Assembly (NCBI GenBank): GCA_017399225.1
Contig: JAFQEB010000004.1
Span: forward strand, 15,297-79,296
DNA length: 64,000 bases
Origin: Clostridia bacterium
GTDB lineage: Bacteria > Bacillota_A > Clostridia > Christensenellales > Aristaeellaceae
Direction of reading: 5' to 3'
Position numbers and translations under genes: made by a program
In this document: positions 16,998 to 26,172 of the stretch, piece after piece
Position numbering within the stretch: the stretch's first letter is position 1
How the letters are laid out: each line of letters opens with the position of its first letter
The notes under the pieces: model-generated
Databases searched by the model: none
The model's input: only the letters and a program-made list of their open reading frames with translations
What the model was told of the DNA's origin: nothing

Positions 16998-17343
16998 GGG
17001 GCTGATCCGGTTTCGACGGGGGTTGTCGAGGGCAGGATAAGCGAGCCGTGGGGCCTGAACCACGATAAAACGGGCAAAAAAAGTAACTGACAATAGCGAT
17101 TTCGCTTTCGCGGCCTAATTAGGCCGTGACGTTGGCCCGGTCTGCCCGCGTGGCCGGTCACCAGCGTCATTTACGCGGGGAACGAGCGCATCTAAGCTTT
17201 GCCATGCGTCCGTAACATGAAGCTACCGCGCGCCTACTCTTGTCTGTGGGCGTAGGCGCGCGGGAAATCTGAACCACAGACTGCGCTCGGAGAAGGTCCT
17301 GTTTGCGAGCTTTCGGACAGGGGTTCGACTCCCCTCAGCTCCA
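16998..17343 (+). ncRNA. ssrA: Transfer-messenger RNA
   Basis: The tRNA-like domain is split between the 5' end (GGGGCTGATCCGGTTTCGACGGG) and the 3' end (GGTTCGACTCCCCTCAGCTCC plus A). The acceptor stem GGGGCTG pairs with CAGCTCC. CCA is not encoded here, unlike in the two tRNAs of the window. The tag frame ends at the TAA at 17116-17118 and reads ...TDNSDFAFAA, consistent with a ClpXP-type tag; I place the resume codon at about 17083. Several pseudoknot-forming GC stretches lie in between. Confidence 0.95.
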
Positions 17344-17346
17344 CTG

Positions 17347-17383
17347 AAAAAGGCGAGGCCGTTCTGGCTTCGCCTTTTTGTGT
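17347..17383 (+). terminator. Terminator after tmRNA
   Basis: AAGGCGAGGCC pairs imperfectly with GGCTTCGCCTT and is followed by a T-run at 17375-17379. Confidence 0.8.
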
Positions 17384-17387
17384 TGTC

Positions 17388-18707
17388 TTAAGGACGGTTC
17401 ACCACGCCCACAAACAGCGGCAGTTGATCCGCGCCGGTGACGGCAAAGAGGAAGGGCCTGTCCAGCACGAAATCGATCTCCTCAAGCTGCTGGGGCGGCG
17501 CGGCCATGGCCATCATCATCAGTGTGAAGGCGGCGGCCTCGCAGCCTTCCTCGTCGATCACGACCCGGGCGTCGTGGCGCACCTGGGACAGGGCGATGGG
17601 CAGCTCCTCATCCGCCAGGGGCGAGAAGTCTGCTTCGTTTGCGCTGAAGACCTTTGTGACGCCCATGGCCTTCAGCCCGCCGGACAGCTCCATCTGGGAG
17701 GTCACGTCGAACCTGGGCAGCTGCAAATGGATCCGCATCCGCTTGGATTCGGGAGCGGCGCTGCTGTCGGCCAGGAAGCGAAGGACGGCAGGATCCTCCA
17801 GCAGGTCGTCGGGGGTCAGACCCTCGTCGGGAAGGATGAGCCACATGCCGCCGTCCATGCTGAAGGGCAGGTACACGGCCTGATAGCTTTCGCCCCAGTA
17901 GAGTTGATCGGTGGCGGTTTTGCGCATGAAGGTGCAGTCCACATCACCGTCGGGGCTGCGGAAGACGTCGGTGACGTTGTTTTCAGGAAGGAAGGTCGAA
18001 TGCCAGCGGGCCTTCAGCGCCACGGTGCTGGCCAGGGCCAGCGCTGTCGATTCAGGCAGATGTACGCTTTGGATCTGCTCGGTCAGCAGGCCCATGGTGT
18101 TTTCGTCCAGCCATTTCTGCAATGCGGCGTCCATTTCAGGACTGCCCATGCGGCCCTGATACGCAGCTGCGTAATAGTGCTTTGCCAGCGCGGAGGTCGT
18201 TTGCGCATTGTAGGAAAGGCCCTCGTTCAGCCAGGCCGAGGTGGCCAGCAGGCGGGAGGAGGCTCCGTCCGCGCGGTAGTTGGCGTTCCACAGATCGCTG
18301 GCCTGTGCGCGCAGGGCGGCGAGATCTTCGTGGCCAAGCAGCGCGAGGATCTCTGCGCGGCTTTCGCCATCCGTCGTTTCTGCCAGCATGGCCAGCGCCA
18401 TGTAGAGGCTCAGCGGGGAATAGACACGGTTAATGCTGCCTGCGCCGGAAAGGCAAGCGCCGATGGAACGCTCCAGGAAGGGCGCAAGTCCCTGCGTATA
18501 AGCACTGTCCCGGCGCTGGGCGTTGATGCTGTCGCGCCAGGCGTCGTAGGCAGCGTCATCCCGGGAAAGCAGCGGGTCGTCCGGGCTCGGATAGGGAGCC
18601 ATGTCAGGGTAGACGGGGGCTGCAATCAGCAGATCATCCGCAAAAGCCGGGATGCACAGGGTCGCCAGGAGCAGGAGGACGGTCAGGAAGTAAAGGCATT
18701 TCATCAT
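17388..18707 (-). CDS. Secreted serpin (serine protease inhibitor)
   Basis: A 439-residue protein with a signal peptide in residues 1-25 (CLYFLTVLLLLATLCIPAFA). Serpin blocks are clear: NRVYSPLSLYMALAMLAE near the start, the hinge EEGCEAAAFT, and the C-terminal DRPFLFAVTGADQLPLFVGVVNRP. Counting from hinge Gly388 as P15, the predicted P1-P1' bond is Ala402-Ala403, within MMMAMAAPP. Small hydrophobic P1 residues suit elastase-like proteases. P14 is Cys389 instead of the usual Thr. The start at 18707 has GGGAGAG upstream. It probably acts outside the cell against host or competitor proteases; this is inference. Confidence 0.92.
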   Translation of the reverse strand: MMKCLYFLTVLLLLATLCIPAFADDLLIAAPVYPDMAPYPSPDDPLLSRDDAAYDAWRDSINAQRRDSAYTQGLAPFLERSIGACLSGAGSINRVYSPLSLYMALAMLAETTDGESRAEILALLGHEDLAALRAQASDLWNANYRADGASSRLLATSAWLNEGLSYNAQTTSALAKHYYAAAYQGRMGSPEMDAALQKWLDENTMGLLTEQIQSVHLPESTALALASTVALKARWHSTFLPENNVTDVFRSPDGDVDCTFMRKTATDQLYWGESYQAVYLPFSMDGGMWLILPDEGLTPDDLLEDPAVLRFLADSSAAPESKRMRIHLQLPRFDVTSQMELSGGLKAMGVTKVFSANEADFSPLADEELPIALSQVRHDARVVIDEEGCEAAAFTLMMMAMAAPPQQLEEIDFVLDRPFLFAVTGADQLPLFVGVVNRP

Positions 18708-18771
18708 AATCTCTCCCTTCTGGAATGGGCTTCTGACAAATAAGACGAAATAGCGTGGCAATATGTTCCGC

Positions 18772-20709
18772 TTATACTGAAAATTCCTCATGGCTCATGT
18801 GCATGTAGCTGCGCACCTGATCCCACGGAACGGTGAAGCCTGCGCCATGGCTGCAGAAGACGGAATCCGGCGTGTCGTCTGCCAGGGGATTGTATCCGGC
18901 AGCTTCGACGATGGTCTCCTGATCGCGGCAGGGGGCATAGCGGCTCATCCACACACGCAGCGCGCCGCGGCCATGGGTCAGGGAGAGGAAATCCTCCTGC
19001 CAGGGGGCAAAGACGGCGTAGGGGCATTCGCCGCGCAGGATGACGCTGTCATCCTCGTATTCGGGAATCTCCACATCAGCCTGCAGGCGGGTCAAAGCCC
19101 CGGCCAGCGGGCCGTACATGTCTGCCGGAGCGCGCAGGGAGAAGCCCGCCACCGGCTCCAGCAGCACGCTTTTTGCATACATCAGCGCATTGCGGATGGC
19201 GCGGTAGGTCGCCTGACGGAAATCGCCGCCCTCGGTGTGCTTGAGGTGGGCACGGCCGGTGAGCAGCTCCACCACGACGTCTGTCAGGGGCGCGCCCGTC
19301 AATACGCCCTTGTGCTGCTTTTCGGACACATGCCCGGCAATGAGCCGCTGCCAGTTCAGCGACAGCGTGTCCACATGGCAAAGGCTGTGGAAGGTGACGC
19401 CGCTGCCGGGCGCGCCGGGCACGAGGCGCACATGGCATTCGGCATAATGACGCAGGGGCTCGTAATGCCCCACGCCGATGGCGGGTGCGGCGATGGTCTC
19501 ACGGTACAGCACATGGGTCGGCCCGAAGTTCGCGCTGATGCCGAAGCGCTCCTGCAGCAGCTGTCTGAGTACCTCCAGCTGGATGCGGCCCATCACATGC
19601 ACGCTGATATGTCCCCGGGCTTCCGTGACGGTCAGGGTCGGCTCCTCGTCCTCCAGGATGCGCAGCGCCTGCATCATCCGGAAGGCGGGGAGGGCCTTTT
19701 CATCCCACAGCACCTCGGCGGACATCATCGGCTCGGTACGGAAATGGGTGGCCACTGCCGCGCCGACTACATCGCCGGGGCGGATGCCCTCCAGGCCGGG
19801 TATGGCGACGATGTCGCCGGCTTGTGCAAGATCGGCTGCCCGGAAGCGCTCGCCGTGATAGATGCGCAGCTCGTTGACCTTCTGCCCGACGGGAAGTTCG
19901 TCCTTCACGCGCAGCGAGCCCGACAGGAGCTTGAGGAAGCACAGCCGCTGCCCCTGGGCATCGTGGCGCACCTGATAGCAGCGCGCGGAGAAAGGTAAGT
20001 CGCTTGTGCGATCGACGACTGTCAAAGCCGACAGCACCCGCAGGAATTCCGGGACGCCGCGGCCTTCCAGCGCAACGCCTGCCATGACGGGGAAGCACTG
20101 CCGGCCCTTGACCTGCCTGCACAGCGACGCCATCCATGCGGTTTCCTCGAAGCCGCCGTCAAAGAGCTGCTCCAACAGGGCCTCGTCCCGCTCGGCGATG
20201 GCTTCGATCTCTGTATCAGAGAACCGACTATCGGTCTGAAAAGAGCGCAGATCCAGCATATCGACCGAGAGTCGCTTTTTCATCTGAACGATCACGCGCT
20301 CCGGATCTGCACCGATGCGATCGAGCTTGTTCAGGAACACGAATACCGGTACGCCGTAATCCTTCAGCAGCTGCCAGACGGTTTCCGTATGGCTCTGTAC
20401 GCCCTCCGCGCAGGAGATGACCAACACCGCGTAGTCCGTCACGGACAATGCGCGTTCCATTTCCGTGGAAAAGTCCACATGCCCCGGGGTATCCAGCCAG
20501 TAATAGGTATCGCCCTCATATTCGAAGTTGGCAAGGCCGGAAAAGATGGTGATGCCCCGCTGCTTTTCCAGCGAATGGGAATCCAGGAATGCGTCCTGGT
20601 GATCGACGCGCCCGATGCTGCGGATGGCCTGGGTATGATACAGCACCCGCTCGGAGAAGGTCGTCTTGCCCGCATCCACATGGGCGAGGATGCCGATGGT
20701 CTTGCGCAT
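18772..20709 (-). CDS. TetM-like ribosomal protection / translation-factor GTPase
   Basis: A 645-residue EF-G paralogue. G1 is AHVDAGKTTFSE, G3 is DTPGHVDF and G4 is NKLD, then domains II-V follow with a TetM-like layout (for example MGRIQLEVLRQLLQERFGI and the C-terminal YCPLPRSG-like end). Size and order match Tet(M)/Tet(W) rather than the roughly 690-residue EF-G. Known members dislodge tetracycline from the ribosome, but many clostridial paralogues have no proven resistance role. The start at 20709 is the Met just before RKTIGILAHVDAG. The serpin follows 64 bases downstream on the same strand. Confidence 0.88.
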   Translation of the reverse strand: MRKTIGILAHVDAGKTTFSERVLYHTQAIRSIGRVDHQDAFLDSHSLEKQRGITIFSGLANFEYEGDTYYWLDTPGHVDFSTEMERALSVTDYAVLVISCAEGVQSHTETVWQLLKDYGVPVFVFLNKLDRIGADPERVIVQMKKRLSVDMLDLRSFQTDSRFSDTEIEAIAERDEALLEQLFDGGFEETAWMASLCRQVKGRQCFPVMAGVALEGRGVPEFLRVLSALTVVDRTSDLPFSARCYQVRHDAQGQRLCFLKLLSGSLRVKDELPVGQKVNELRIYHGERFRAADLAQAGDIVAIPGLEGIRPGDVVGAAVATHFRTEPMMSAEVLWDEKALPAFRMMQALRILEDEEPTLTVTEARGHISVHVMGRIQLEVLRQLLQERFGISANFGPTHVLYRETIAAPAIGVGHYEPLRHYAECHVRLVPGAPGSGVTFHSLCHVDTLSLNWQRLIAGHVSEKQHKGVLTGAPLTDVVVELLTGRAHLKHTEGGDFRQATYRAIRNALMYAKSVLLEPVAGFSLRAPADMYGPLAGALTRLQADVEIPEYEDDSVILRGECPYAVFAPWQEDFLSLTHGRGALRVWMSRYAPCRDQETIVEAAGYNPLADDTPDSVFCSHGAGFTVPWDQVRSYMHMSHEEFSV

Positions 20710-20812
20710 GGAATCGCTCCCTTTGCTTGAACTTCCTTGATGATACCACACCTTGCGGCTCCGGGCAAGTGGTGGTATAATCGTGGCAGCTGATCCAAAG
20801 GACGTGAATGCT

Positions 20813-21334
20813 ATGAAACCCATCGGCACAAGACCCATTCGCACGGCGCGCCTGCTGCTGCGCAAGCCGGAACACGACGATGCAGCTGCACTGGTCGAAA
20901 TCCGCTCCCTGCCCATGACGATGGCGGAGGCCCGGAAGACTGTCGCCTCCATGGTCGCGGAGAGCGCCAAGCCCTTCTGCTTCCACTGGGTCATCACCAT
21001 GGAGGGGCAGACGGTCGGCCGCCTCAAGTGCTGGGAGGTCGATCCCTACAACGGCTATGTCCAGTTGGGCTACGACGTCGGGCCGGAATATCGAGGTCAG
21101 GGGATCATGACGGAAGCCGTCGGTGCTGTCATCCGCTATATGCTCACCGATGCTGATGCGAACCGGGTGTATTGCTCTGTCCGGGAGAATAACCATGCTT
21201 CCCGCCGCGTATGCGAAAAGAACGGCATGAAGCACGAGGGCATATTGCGCCAGCACTACGCCCGGCAGGATGGAGGATACGACGACGTTCACATCTACGG
21301 CATCATCAGGAGCGACCTTTCGGAAGGAGAATGA
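20813..21334 (+). CDS. GNAT acetyltransferase, RimJ/RimL type
   Basis: A 173-residue protein with RTARLLLRKPEHDDAAALVEI at the N-terminus, typical of ribosomal-protein-type acetyltransferases. The acetyl-CoA loop is GPEYRGQGIMTEA, followed by CSVRENNHASRRVCEKNGM. It is divergent from the TetM-like gene, with a TATAAT in the short gap (20776-20781). Substrate unknown. Confidence 0.87.
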   Translation: MKPIGTRPIRTARLLLRKPEHDDAAALVEIRSLPMTMAEARKTVASMVAESAKPFCFHWVITMEGQTVGRLKCWEVDPYNGYVQLGYDVGPEYRGQGIMTEAVGAVIRYMLTDADANRVYCSVRENNHASRRVCEKNGMKHEGILRQHYARQDGGYDDVHIYGIIRSDLSEGE

Positions 21335-21339
21335 GGCGC

Positions 21340-21663
21340 ATGGCACTGGATATTGAAGGGATGCAGGCCATCCAGCGGGAGCTGCAGGAAAAGTATCGGG
21401 ACAAGTGGGAGCCCATCGACCCGCAGCGGGGCCTCAACAAGCTGATGTGGCTGACCGGCGAGGTAGGCGAGGCGGCGCAGATCATCAAGCACAGGGGCTG
21501 GCAGGGGATCATGGAGGATCCGGATACACGCCATGCGTTCATTGAGGAGCTCTGCGATGTGATGATGTACCTCAACGACGTCTGCCTGTGCTACGGCGTC
21601 ACGCCGGAGGAACTCGAAGCGATCTACCGCGCAAAGCATGAGCGCAACATGCGCCGCTGGTAA
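21340..21663 (+). CDS. MazG-like NTP pyrophosphohydrolase domain protein
   Basis: A 107-residue all-alpha protein with the MazG/MagG-type motif GEVGEAAQIIKHRG followed by EELCDVMMYLNDVC, giving the EExxE and ExxD metal ligands. Such enzymes hydrolyse non-canonical nucleotides. I chose the Met at 21340; the ATG at 21331 overlaps the previous stop but is too close to the AAGGAG site. It is probably co-transcribed with the GNAT gene. Confidence 0.8.
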   Translation: MALDIEGMQAIQRELQEKYRDKWEPIDPQRGLNKLMWLTGEVGEAAQIIKHRGWQGIMEDPDTRHAFIEELCDVMMYLNDVCLCYGVTPEELEAIYRAKHERNMRRW

Positions 21664-21717
21664 GGGAAAATGCGGAGCAAATCTGGAAAATGGCTTGAAA
21701 ATAGCGACTGTGCTGCA

Positions 21718-21746
21718 TTGACTTTGCGCGCGGGACAATTTATAAT
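21718..21746 (+). promoter_or_regulatory. Promoter of uxuA-uxuB
   Basis: TTGACT (21718-21723) and TATAAT (21741-21746) with 17 bases between. The transcript would have a leader of about 45 bases. Confidence 0.8.
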
Positions 21747-21797
21747 ATATCCAGATGCGTTGTACCGCTATTATTGCATAACAGGAGGAACCGTCCT

Positions 21798-22877
21798 ATG
21801 AAAATGACCTTTCGCTGGTATGGCAAGGAATCTGACCCGATCCCGCTGAAGTATGTCAAGCAGATCCCCGGCATGTCCGGCCTGATGGGCCTGCTGGACA
21901 AGCCAGCCGGCGTTGACTGGCCTGAAGAGGAAGTCAAGGAGCTGGTGGATTACGTCCACGCCCACGGCCTGGAGCTGGAAGTGATCGAGTCCGTCAACGT
22001 CCATGAGGACATCAAGATGGGCCTGCCTACCCGCGATGAGTACATCAAGAACTACTGCTCCACCGTCCGCACGCTGGCCAAGTATGGCGTGAAGGTGATC
22101 GTGTACAACTTCATGCCCGTCTTCGACTGGCTGCGTACCGATCTGGCCCGCGTGATCGAGGAGGACGGCTCCAACTCCCTGTACTTCAACGAGGAAGATC
22201 TGGGCGAAATGGGCCCGATGGAGATCGTCCGCCGCACGGCCGAGGACTCGAAGGGCTTCACCCTGCCCGGCTGGGAGCCCGAGCGTCTGGCTCTGCTGGA
22301 GACGACCCTGAAGCAGTACGAGGGCATCACCCCCGACATGCTGCGCGAGAATTACAAGTACTTCCTGGAGCGCGTGTGCCCCGTGTGCGAGGAAGTTGGC
22401 GTGAAGCTTGCCTGCCATCCCGACGATCCGGCCTGGCCCATCTTCGGCCTGCCCCGCATCGCCCACAGCCAGGAGGATTACGACAAGATCGTGAACCTGT
22501 ACAACAGCCCCGCCAACACTCTGTGCCTGTGCACCGGCTCCCTGGGCTCCAATCCCGAGAACGATATCCCGGCCATCATCCGCCACTTCGGTGAGATGGA
22601 CCGCATCGGCGCAATGCACGTCCGCAACGTGAAGTACCTGGGCCACCGCCACTTCCGTGAGGCTGCCCACCTGTCCTCCACCGGCGACCTGGATATGTAC
22701 GAGATCATGAAGGCCATCTACGATACCTGCCCCGACACCTACATCCGCCCCGATCATGGCCGCATGATCTGGGACGAGCAGGGCCGTCCCGGCTATGGCC
22801 TGTACGATCGCGCGCTGGGCGCAACCTACCTCAACGGCATCTGGGAGTGTCTGTGCCGTGAGCACGGCGAGAAGTAA
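21798..22877 (+). CDS. uxuA: Mannonate dehydratase
   Basis: A 359-residue enzyme turning D-mannonate into 2-keto-3-deoxygluconate. The N-terminus [21 protein letters not shown] and the phrases CHPDDP and [25 protein letters not shown] are family signatures with the metal-binding His/Cys/Asp residues. An AGGAGG at 21782-21787 fixes the start. uxuB follows 22 bases downstream, so the pair covers hexuronate degradation after isomerisation of glucuronate. Confidence 0.95.
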   Translation: MKMTFRWYGKESDPIPLKYVKQIPGMSGLMGLLDKPAGVDWPEEEVKELVDYVHAHGLELEVIESVNVHEDIKMGLPTRDEYIKNYCSTVRTLAKYGVKVIVYNFMPVFDWLRTDLARVIEEDGSNSLYFNEEDLGEMGPMEIVRRTAEDSKGFTLPGWEPERLALLETTLKQYEGITPDMLRENYKYFLERVCPVCEEVGVKLACHPDDPAWPIFGLPRIAHSQEDYDKIVNLYNSPANTLCLCTGSLGSNPENDIPAIIRHFGEMDRIGAMHVRNVKYLGHRHFREAAHLSSTGDLDMYEIMKAIYDTCPDTYIRPDHGRMIWDEQGRPGYGLYDRALGATYLNGIWECLCREHGEK

Positions 22878-22899
22878 GCCGTTTGAAAGGAGAATGACC

Positions 22900-24513
22900 A
22901 TGAAGCTTTCCTATCAGGGCATTCAGGATCAGGCCGCCTACGCCGCCGCCGGCGTCAAGCTGCCCGGCTACGACTGGCAGCAGATGGCCAATGAGACGGA
23001 GAAGGCTCCTGTCTGGGTGCATTTTGGCGCGGGCAACATCTTCCGCGGCTTTATCGCAGCCCTCCAGCAGCGCCTTCTGAACGCAGGGGAGGCCGCCTCC
23101 GGCATCATCGCCGCCGAGACCTTCGACTACGACATCATTGATCAGATCTACATTCCCCATGATTCCATGACGCTGATGGTGGCCCTCAAGCCCGACGGCT
23201 CCACCAACAAGGAGGTCATCGCCTCCATTGCCAAGGGCCTCAAGGCGGATTGCACCAACGCGGCGGACTGGGCTGCCCTGAAGGCTGCCTTCGTGAATCC
23301 CTCTCTGCAGTTTGCCTCCTTCACCATCACCGAGAAGGGCTATGCGCTGACCAACCTCGCGGGCGAGCTGATGCCTGTGGTCGTGGCGGATATCGCAAAC
23401 GGCCCCGAAAAGGCCCGCCATGCCATGTCCGTCGTGGCGGCGATGCTCTACGCCCGCTTTGAGGCTGGTGCAGCCCCCATCGCCATGGTGTCCATGGACA
23501 ACTGCTCCCACAACGGCGAGAAGCTGCGTTCCTCCGTCCTGACCGTCGTTGACGGCTGGGTGAAGAATGGCTTCGTGCCTGCTGAGTTCGCCGAGTATGT
23601 TGCGGACGAGACCCGCGTGTCCTTCCCCTGGTCGATGATCGACAAGATCACCCCCCGTCCCGCTGACGTTATCCGCGATCAGCTTCTGGCTCAGGGCTTT
23701 GAGGATATGGCGCCGGTCATCACCAGCCGCAACACCTACATCGCGCCCTTCGTCAATGCGGAGATCCCGCAGTACCTGGTGGTGGAGGATCGCTTCCCCA
23801 ACGGCCGCCCTGCGCTGGAGAAGGCCGGCGTGTATCTGTGCGACCGCGAGACTGTCAACATGACTGAGCGCATGAAGGTCACCACCTGCCTGAACCCCCT
23901 GCACACCGCCCTGGCTGTGTACGGCTGCCTGCTGGGCTACACCTCCATCGCGGCTGAAATGCAGGACGAAGAGCTGGTCAAGCTGGTCAAGACCATCGGC
24001 TACGTTGAGGGTCTGCCCGTCGTGACCGACCCCGGCATCGTCAGCCCCAAGGCCTTCATCGACGAGGTTGTCGAGCAGCGCCTGCCCAACCCCTTCATCC
24101 CCGATACCCCCCAGCGCATCGCCACCGATACCTCCCAGAAGGTCGGCATCCGCTTCGGCGAGACCATCAAGAGCTATCTGGCATCCGATACGCTGAATGT
24201 GGCCGACCTGACCGCCATCCCCCTGGCGCTGGCAGGCTGGCTGCGCTACCTGATCGCCGTGGATGACGAGGGCAAGGAGATGCCCGTGTCCTCCGATCCC
24301 ATGCTGAACGCCCTGCAGGCGCAGCTGGCGGGCGTGGAGCTAGGCAAGCCGGAATCCGTCGAAGGCAAGCTGGAACCCATCCTGTCCAACGCTGCGGTCT
24401 TCGGCGTGAGCCTCTACGAAGCCAAGCTGGCCGGCAAGGTCGAGGGCTTCCTGAAGGAAATGCTGGCGGGCCCCGGCGCTGTCCGCGCGACGCTGAAGAA
24501 GTATCTTGCGTAA
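22900..24513 (+). CDS. uxuB: Fructuronate reductase (mannitol dehydrogenase family)
   Basis: A 537-residue long-chain dehydrogenase. The N-terminal motif VHFGAGNIFRGFIAALQQ binds the nucleotide; downstream blocks VSMDNCSHNGEKLR and DKITPRP are typical of the UxuB/MtlD family. It reduces D-fructuronate to D-mannonate, the substrate of the upstream UxuA. The start at 22900 has AAGGAG seven bases upstream. The regulator and the kinase/aldolase of the pathway are not in the window. Confidence 0.92.
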   Translation: MKLSYQGIQDQAAYAAAGVKLPGYDWQQMANETEKAPVWVHFGAGNIFRGFIAALQQRLLNAGEAASGIIAAETFDYDIIDQIYIPHDSMTLMVALKPDGSTNKEVIASIAKGLKADCTNAADWAALKAAFVNPSLQFASFTITEKGYALTNLAGELMPVVVADIANGPEKARHAMSVVAAMLYARFEAGAAPIAMVSMDNCSHNGEKLRSSVLTVVDGWVKNGFVPAEFAEYVADETRVSFPWSMIDKITPRPADVIRDQLLAQGFEDMAPVITSRNTYIAPFVNAEIPQYLVVEDRFPNGRPALEKAGVYLCDRETVNMTERMKVTTCLNPLHTALAVYGCLLGYTSIAAEMQDEELVKLVKTIGYVEGLPVVTDPGIVSPKAFIDEVVEQRLPNPFIPDTPQRIATDTSQKVGIRFGETIKSYLASDTLNVADLTAIPLALAGWLRYLIAVDDEGKEMPVSSDPMLNALQAQLAGVELGKPESVEGKLEPILSNAAVFGVSLYEAKLAGKVEGFLKEMLAGPGAVRATLKKYLA

Positions 24514-24535
24514 ATCGAACATGTGCATATCATGC

Positions 24536-24566
24536 CAGGCTGCCCTTACGGGCAGTCTGGTTTTCT
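24536..24566 (+). terminator. Terminator after uxuB
   Basis: CAGGCTGCCC and GGGCAGTCTG form a stem around TTAC, followed by GTTTTCT. Confidence 0.8.
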
Positions 24567-24647
24567 GCTGTATGCAGGAAGGAAAAAGCAGGCTGCCCAT
24601 CGAATAAAATACAAATATGCTAACAGGGAAAGGAGCCGGTCAGGAGA

Positions 24648-25103
24648 ATGCAGCGCGTGGTGCGTGTACTGCTTTGGGCGGCGACGATCCTGCTGATGCT
24701 CACGATCTTTGGGTTCTCTGCCGAAACGGCGGAGGAGTCCGACAGCACCAGCGCGATCATCACCCGCCCGCTGACGGAGCTGCTCGCCGGTATGCGGGCA
24801 GGGATCACGGCAGATGAAAAAGCAATGCTGTACGAGCAGGTGGATCATGCGGTGCGCAAAACGGCGCATTTTGCAGAATATGCACTCCTGGGGCTGCTGG
24901 CTGCGCTCCTGCTGCGGAGCTATGGGCTGCGACAATGGTGGCTGCCCTGGCTGCTGGTATCCCTCTACGCCGTGACGGACGAGGTGCACCAGCTGTTCCT
25001 GCCGGGACGCTCCGGGCAGCTTTCGGACGTGCTGCTGGATTCCGTCGGAGCCCTCTGCGGCTGCGGCACGATATTTCTGATCACTCATGACAGGAGGAAA
25101 TAA
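24648..25103 (+). CDS. VanZ family membrane protein
   Basis: A 151-residue protein with an N-terminal membrane span (LLWAATILLMLTIFGFSAET) and the VanZ-like block VRKTAHFAEYALLGLLAALL followed by a DEVHQLFLPGRSGQLSDVLLDSVGA motif. VanZ relatives are linked to teicoplanin tolerance, but most homologues are of unknown function. It starts a four-gene string running to 26624 with overlaps or very short gaps. Confidence 0.88.
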   Translation: MQRVVRVLLWAATILLMLTIFGFSAETAEESDSTSAIITRPLTELLAGMRAGITADEKAMLYEQVDHAVRKTAHFAEYALLGLLAALLLRSYGLRQWWLPWLLVSLYAVTDEVHQLFLPGRSGQLSDVLLDSVGALCGCGTIFLITHDRRK

Positions 25104-25105
25104 AA

Positions 25106-25765
25106 ATGATGACCATTCAGGATCTTTACGCGCTGGAGCATACCATGGCGGCGGATTATCTCAGCCGCTTCACCTGGCCCTGGGAGGCTCTTGACGGCAT
25201 CAAGGCGGAGATCATCCGTCTGGGCGAAAGCCTTGATCCTGCGGAATACACCGAGGTATCACCGCAGGTGTGGGTGCACAAGACTGCAACCGTCGCCCCC
25301 ACCGCTTATCTGGGCGCGCCCTGCATCATCGGCGCGAAGACCGAAGTGCGCCACTGCGCCTTCGTCCGCGGCAGCGCGCTGGTGGGCGAGGAATGCGTGG
25401 TAGGCAATTCCGTGGAGCTCAAGAACGTCATCCTCTTTGACTGCGTGCAGGTGCCCCACTACAACTATGTGGGCGACAGCATCCTGGGCTACAAGAGCCA
25501 TATGGGAGCGGGTTCCATCACTTCCAATGTCAAGTCGGACAAGGGCCTCGTCGTTGTCCGCAGCGCGGAGGGAGCCATCGAGACCGGTCTGAAGAAGATG
25601 GGCGCGATGCTGGGCGACCATGTCGAGGTCGGCTGCAACAGCGTGCTGAATCCCGGCACGGTGATCGGCCGGAACAGCAATGTGTATCCGATCAGCAGCG
25701 TGCGCGGCGTGGTGCCTGCCGGCAGCATCCACAAGCAGAACGGCACGGTGGTGACCAAAAGATGA
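25106..25765 (+). CDS. Left-handed beta-helix acyltransferase-like protein (GlmU C-terminal domain type)
   Basis: A 219-residue protein made mostly of hexapeptide repeats (for example APTAYLGAPCIIGAKTEVRHCAFV and GDHVEVGCNSVLNPGTVIGRNSNVYP) as in GlmU or sugar-nucleotide acyltransferases. The N-terminal 50 residues are helical. There is no uridylyltransferase domain. AGGAGG precedes the start. The acceptor is unknown; the family may act on sugar nucleotides. The last codons overlap the deformylase start. Confidence 0.82.
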   Translation: MMTIQDLYALEHTMAADYLSRFTWPWEALDGIKAEIIRLGESLDPAEYTEVSPQVWVHKTATVAPTAYLGAPCIIGAKTEVRHCAFVRGSALVGEECVVGNSVELKNVILFDCVQVPHYNYVGDSILGYKSHMGAGSITSNVKSDKGLVVVRSAEGAIETGLKKMGAMLGDHVEVGCNSVLNPGTVIGRNSNVYPISSVRGVVPAGSIHKQNGTVVTKR

Positions 25766-26172
25766 TCCGCCCCATCATGAAGGACGTCTTCTTCCTCTCT
25801 CAGCCCAGCGAGGAGGCGACCAGGGCGGACAAGCAGGTGATCGCCGATCTGGTGGACACCCTGAATGCCAACCTGGAAGGCTGTGTCGGCATGGCAGCCA
25901 ACATGATCGGCGTCCGCAAGCGTATCATCGTGGTGCGCATGGGGCCAATCAGTATGCCGATGGTCAACCCGGTCATCGTGTCGAAGTCCTGCCCCTATGA
26001 AGCGGAGGAGGGCTGCCTGTCGCTGACAGGTGTGCGCAAATGCACCCGTTACCGCGATATCGAAGTCAGCTACCTGGATGCAGCCTTTATCCAGCGCCGC
26101 CAGAGGTACTCCGGCTGGATCGCGCAGATCATCCAGCACGAGGTCGATCACTGCAACGGAGTGATCATATGA
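25762..26172 (+). CDS. Peptide deformylase family protein with altered motif 1
   Basis: A 136-residue protein. Motif 2 EGCLS and motif 3 QHEVDHCNG carry the metal Cys and two His and the catalytic Glu. Motif 1 is CVGMAANMIG at residues 41-50 where canonical deformylase has GxGxAAxQ: the first Gly is Cys41 and the oxyanion-hole Gln is Met48. This resembles a short clostridial subgroup annotated as deformylase. It may still remove N-formyl groups, or act on another substrate. The ATGA overlap with the preceding gene indicates coupling. Confidence 0.82.
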   Translation: MIRPIMKDVFFLSQPSEEATRADKQVIADLVDTLNANLEGCVGMAANMIGVRKRIIVVRMGPISMPMVNPVIVSKSCPYEAEEGCLSLTGVRKCTRYRDIEVSYLDAAFIQRRQRYSGWIAQIIQHEVDHCNGVII

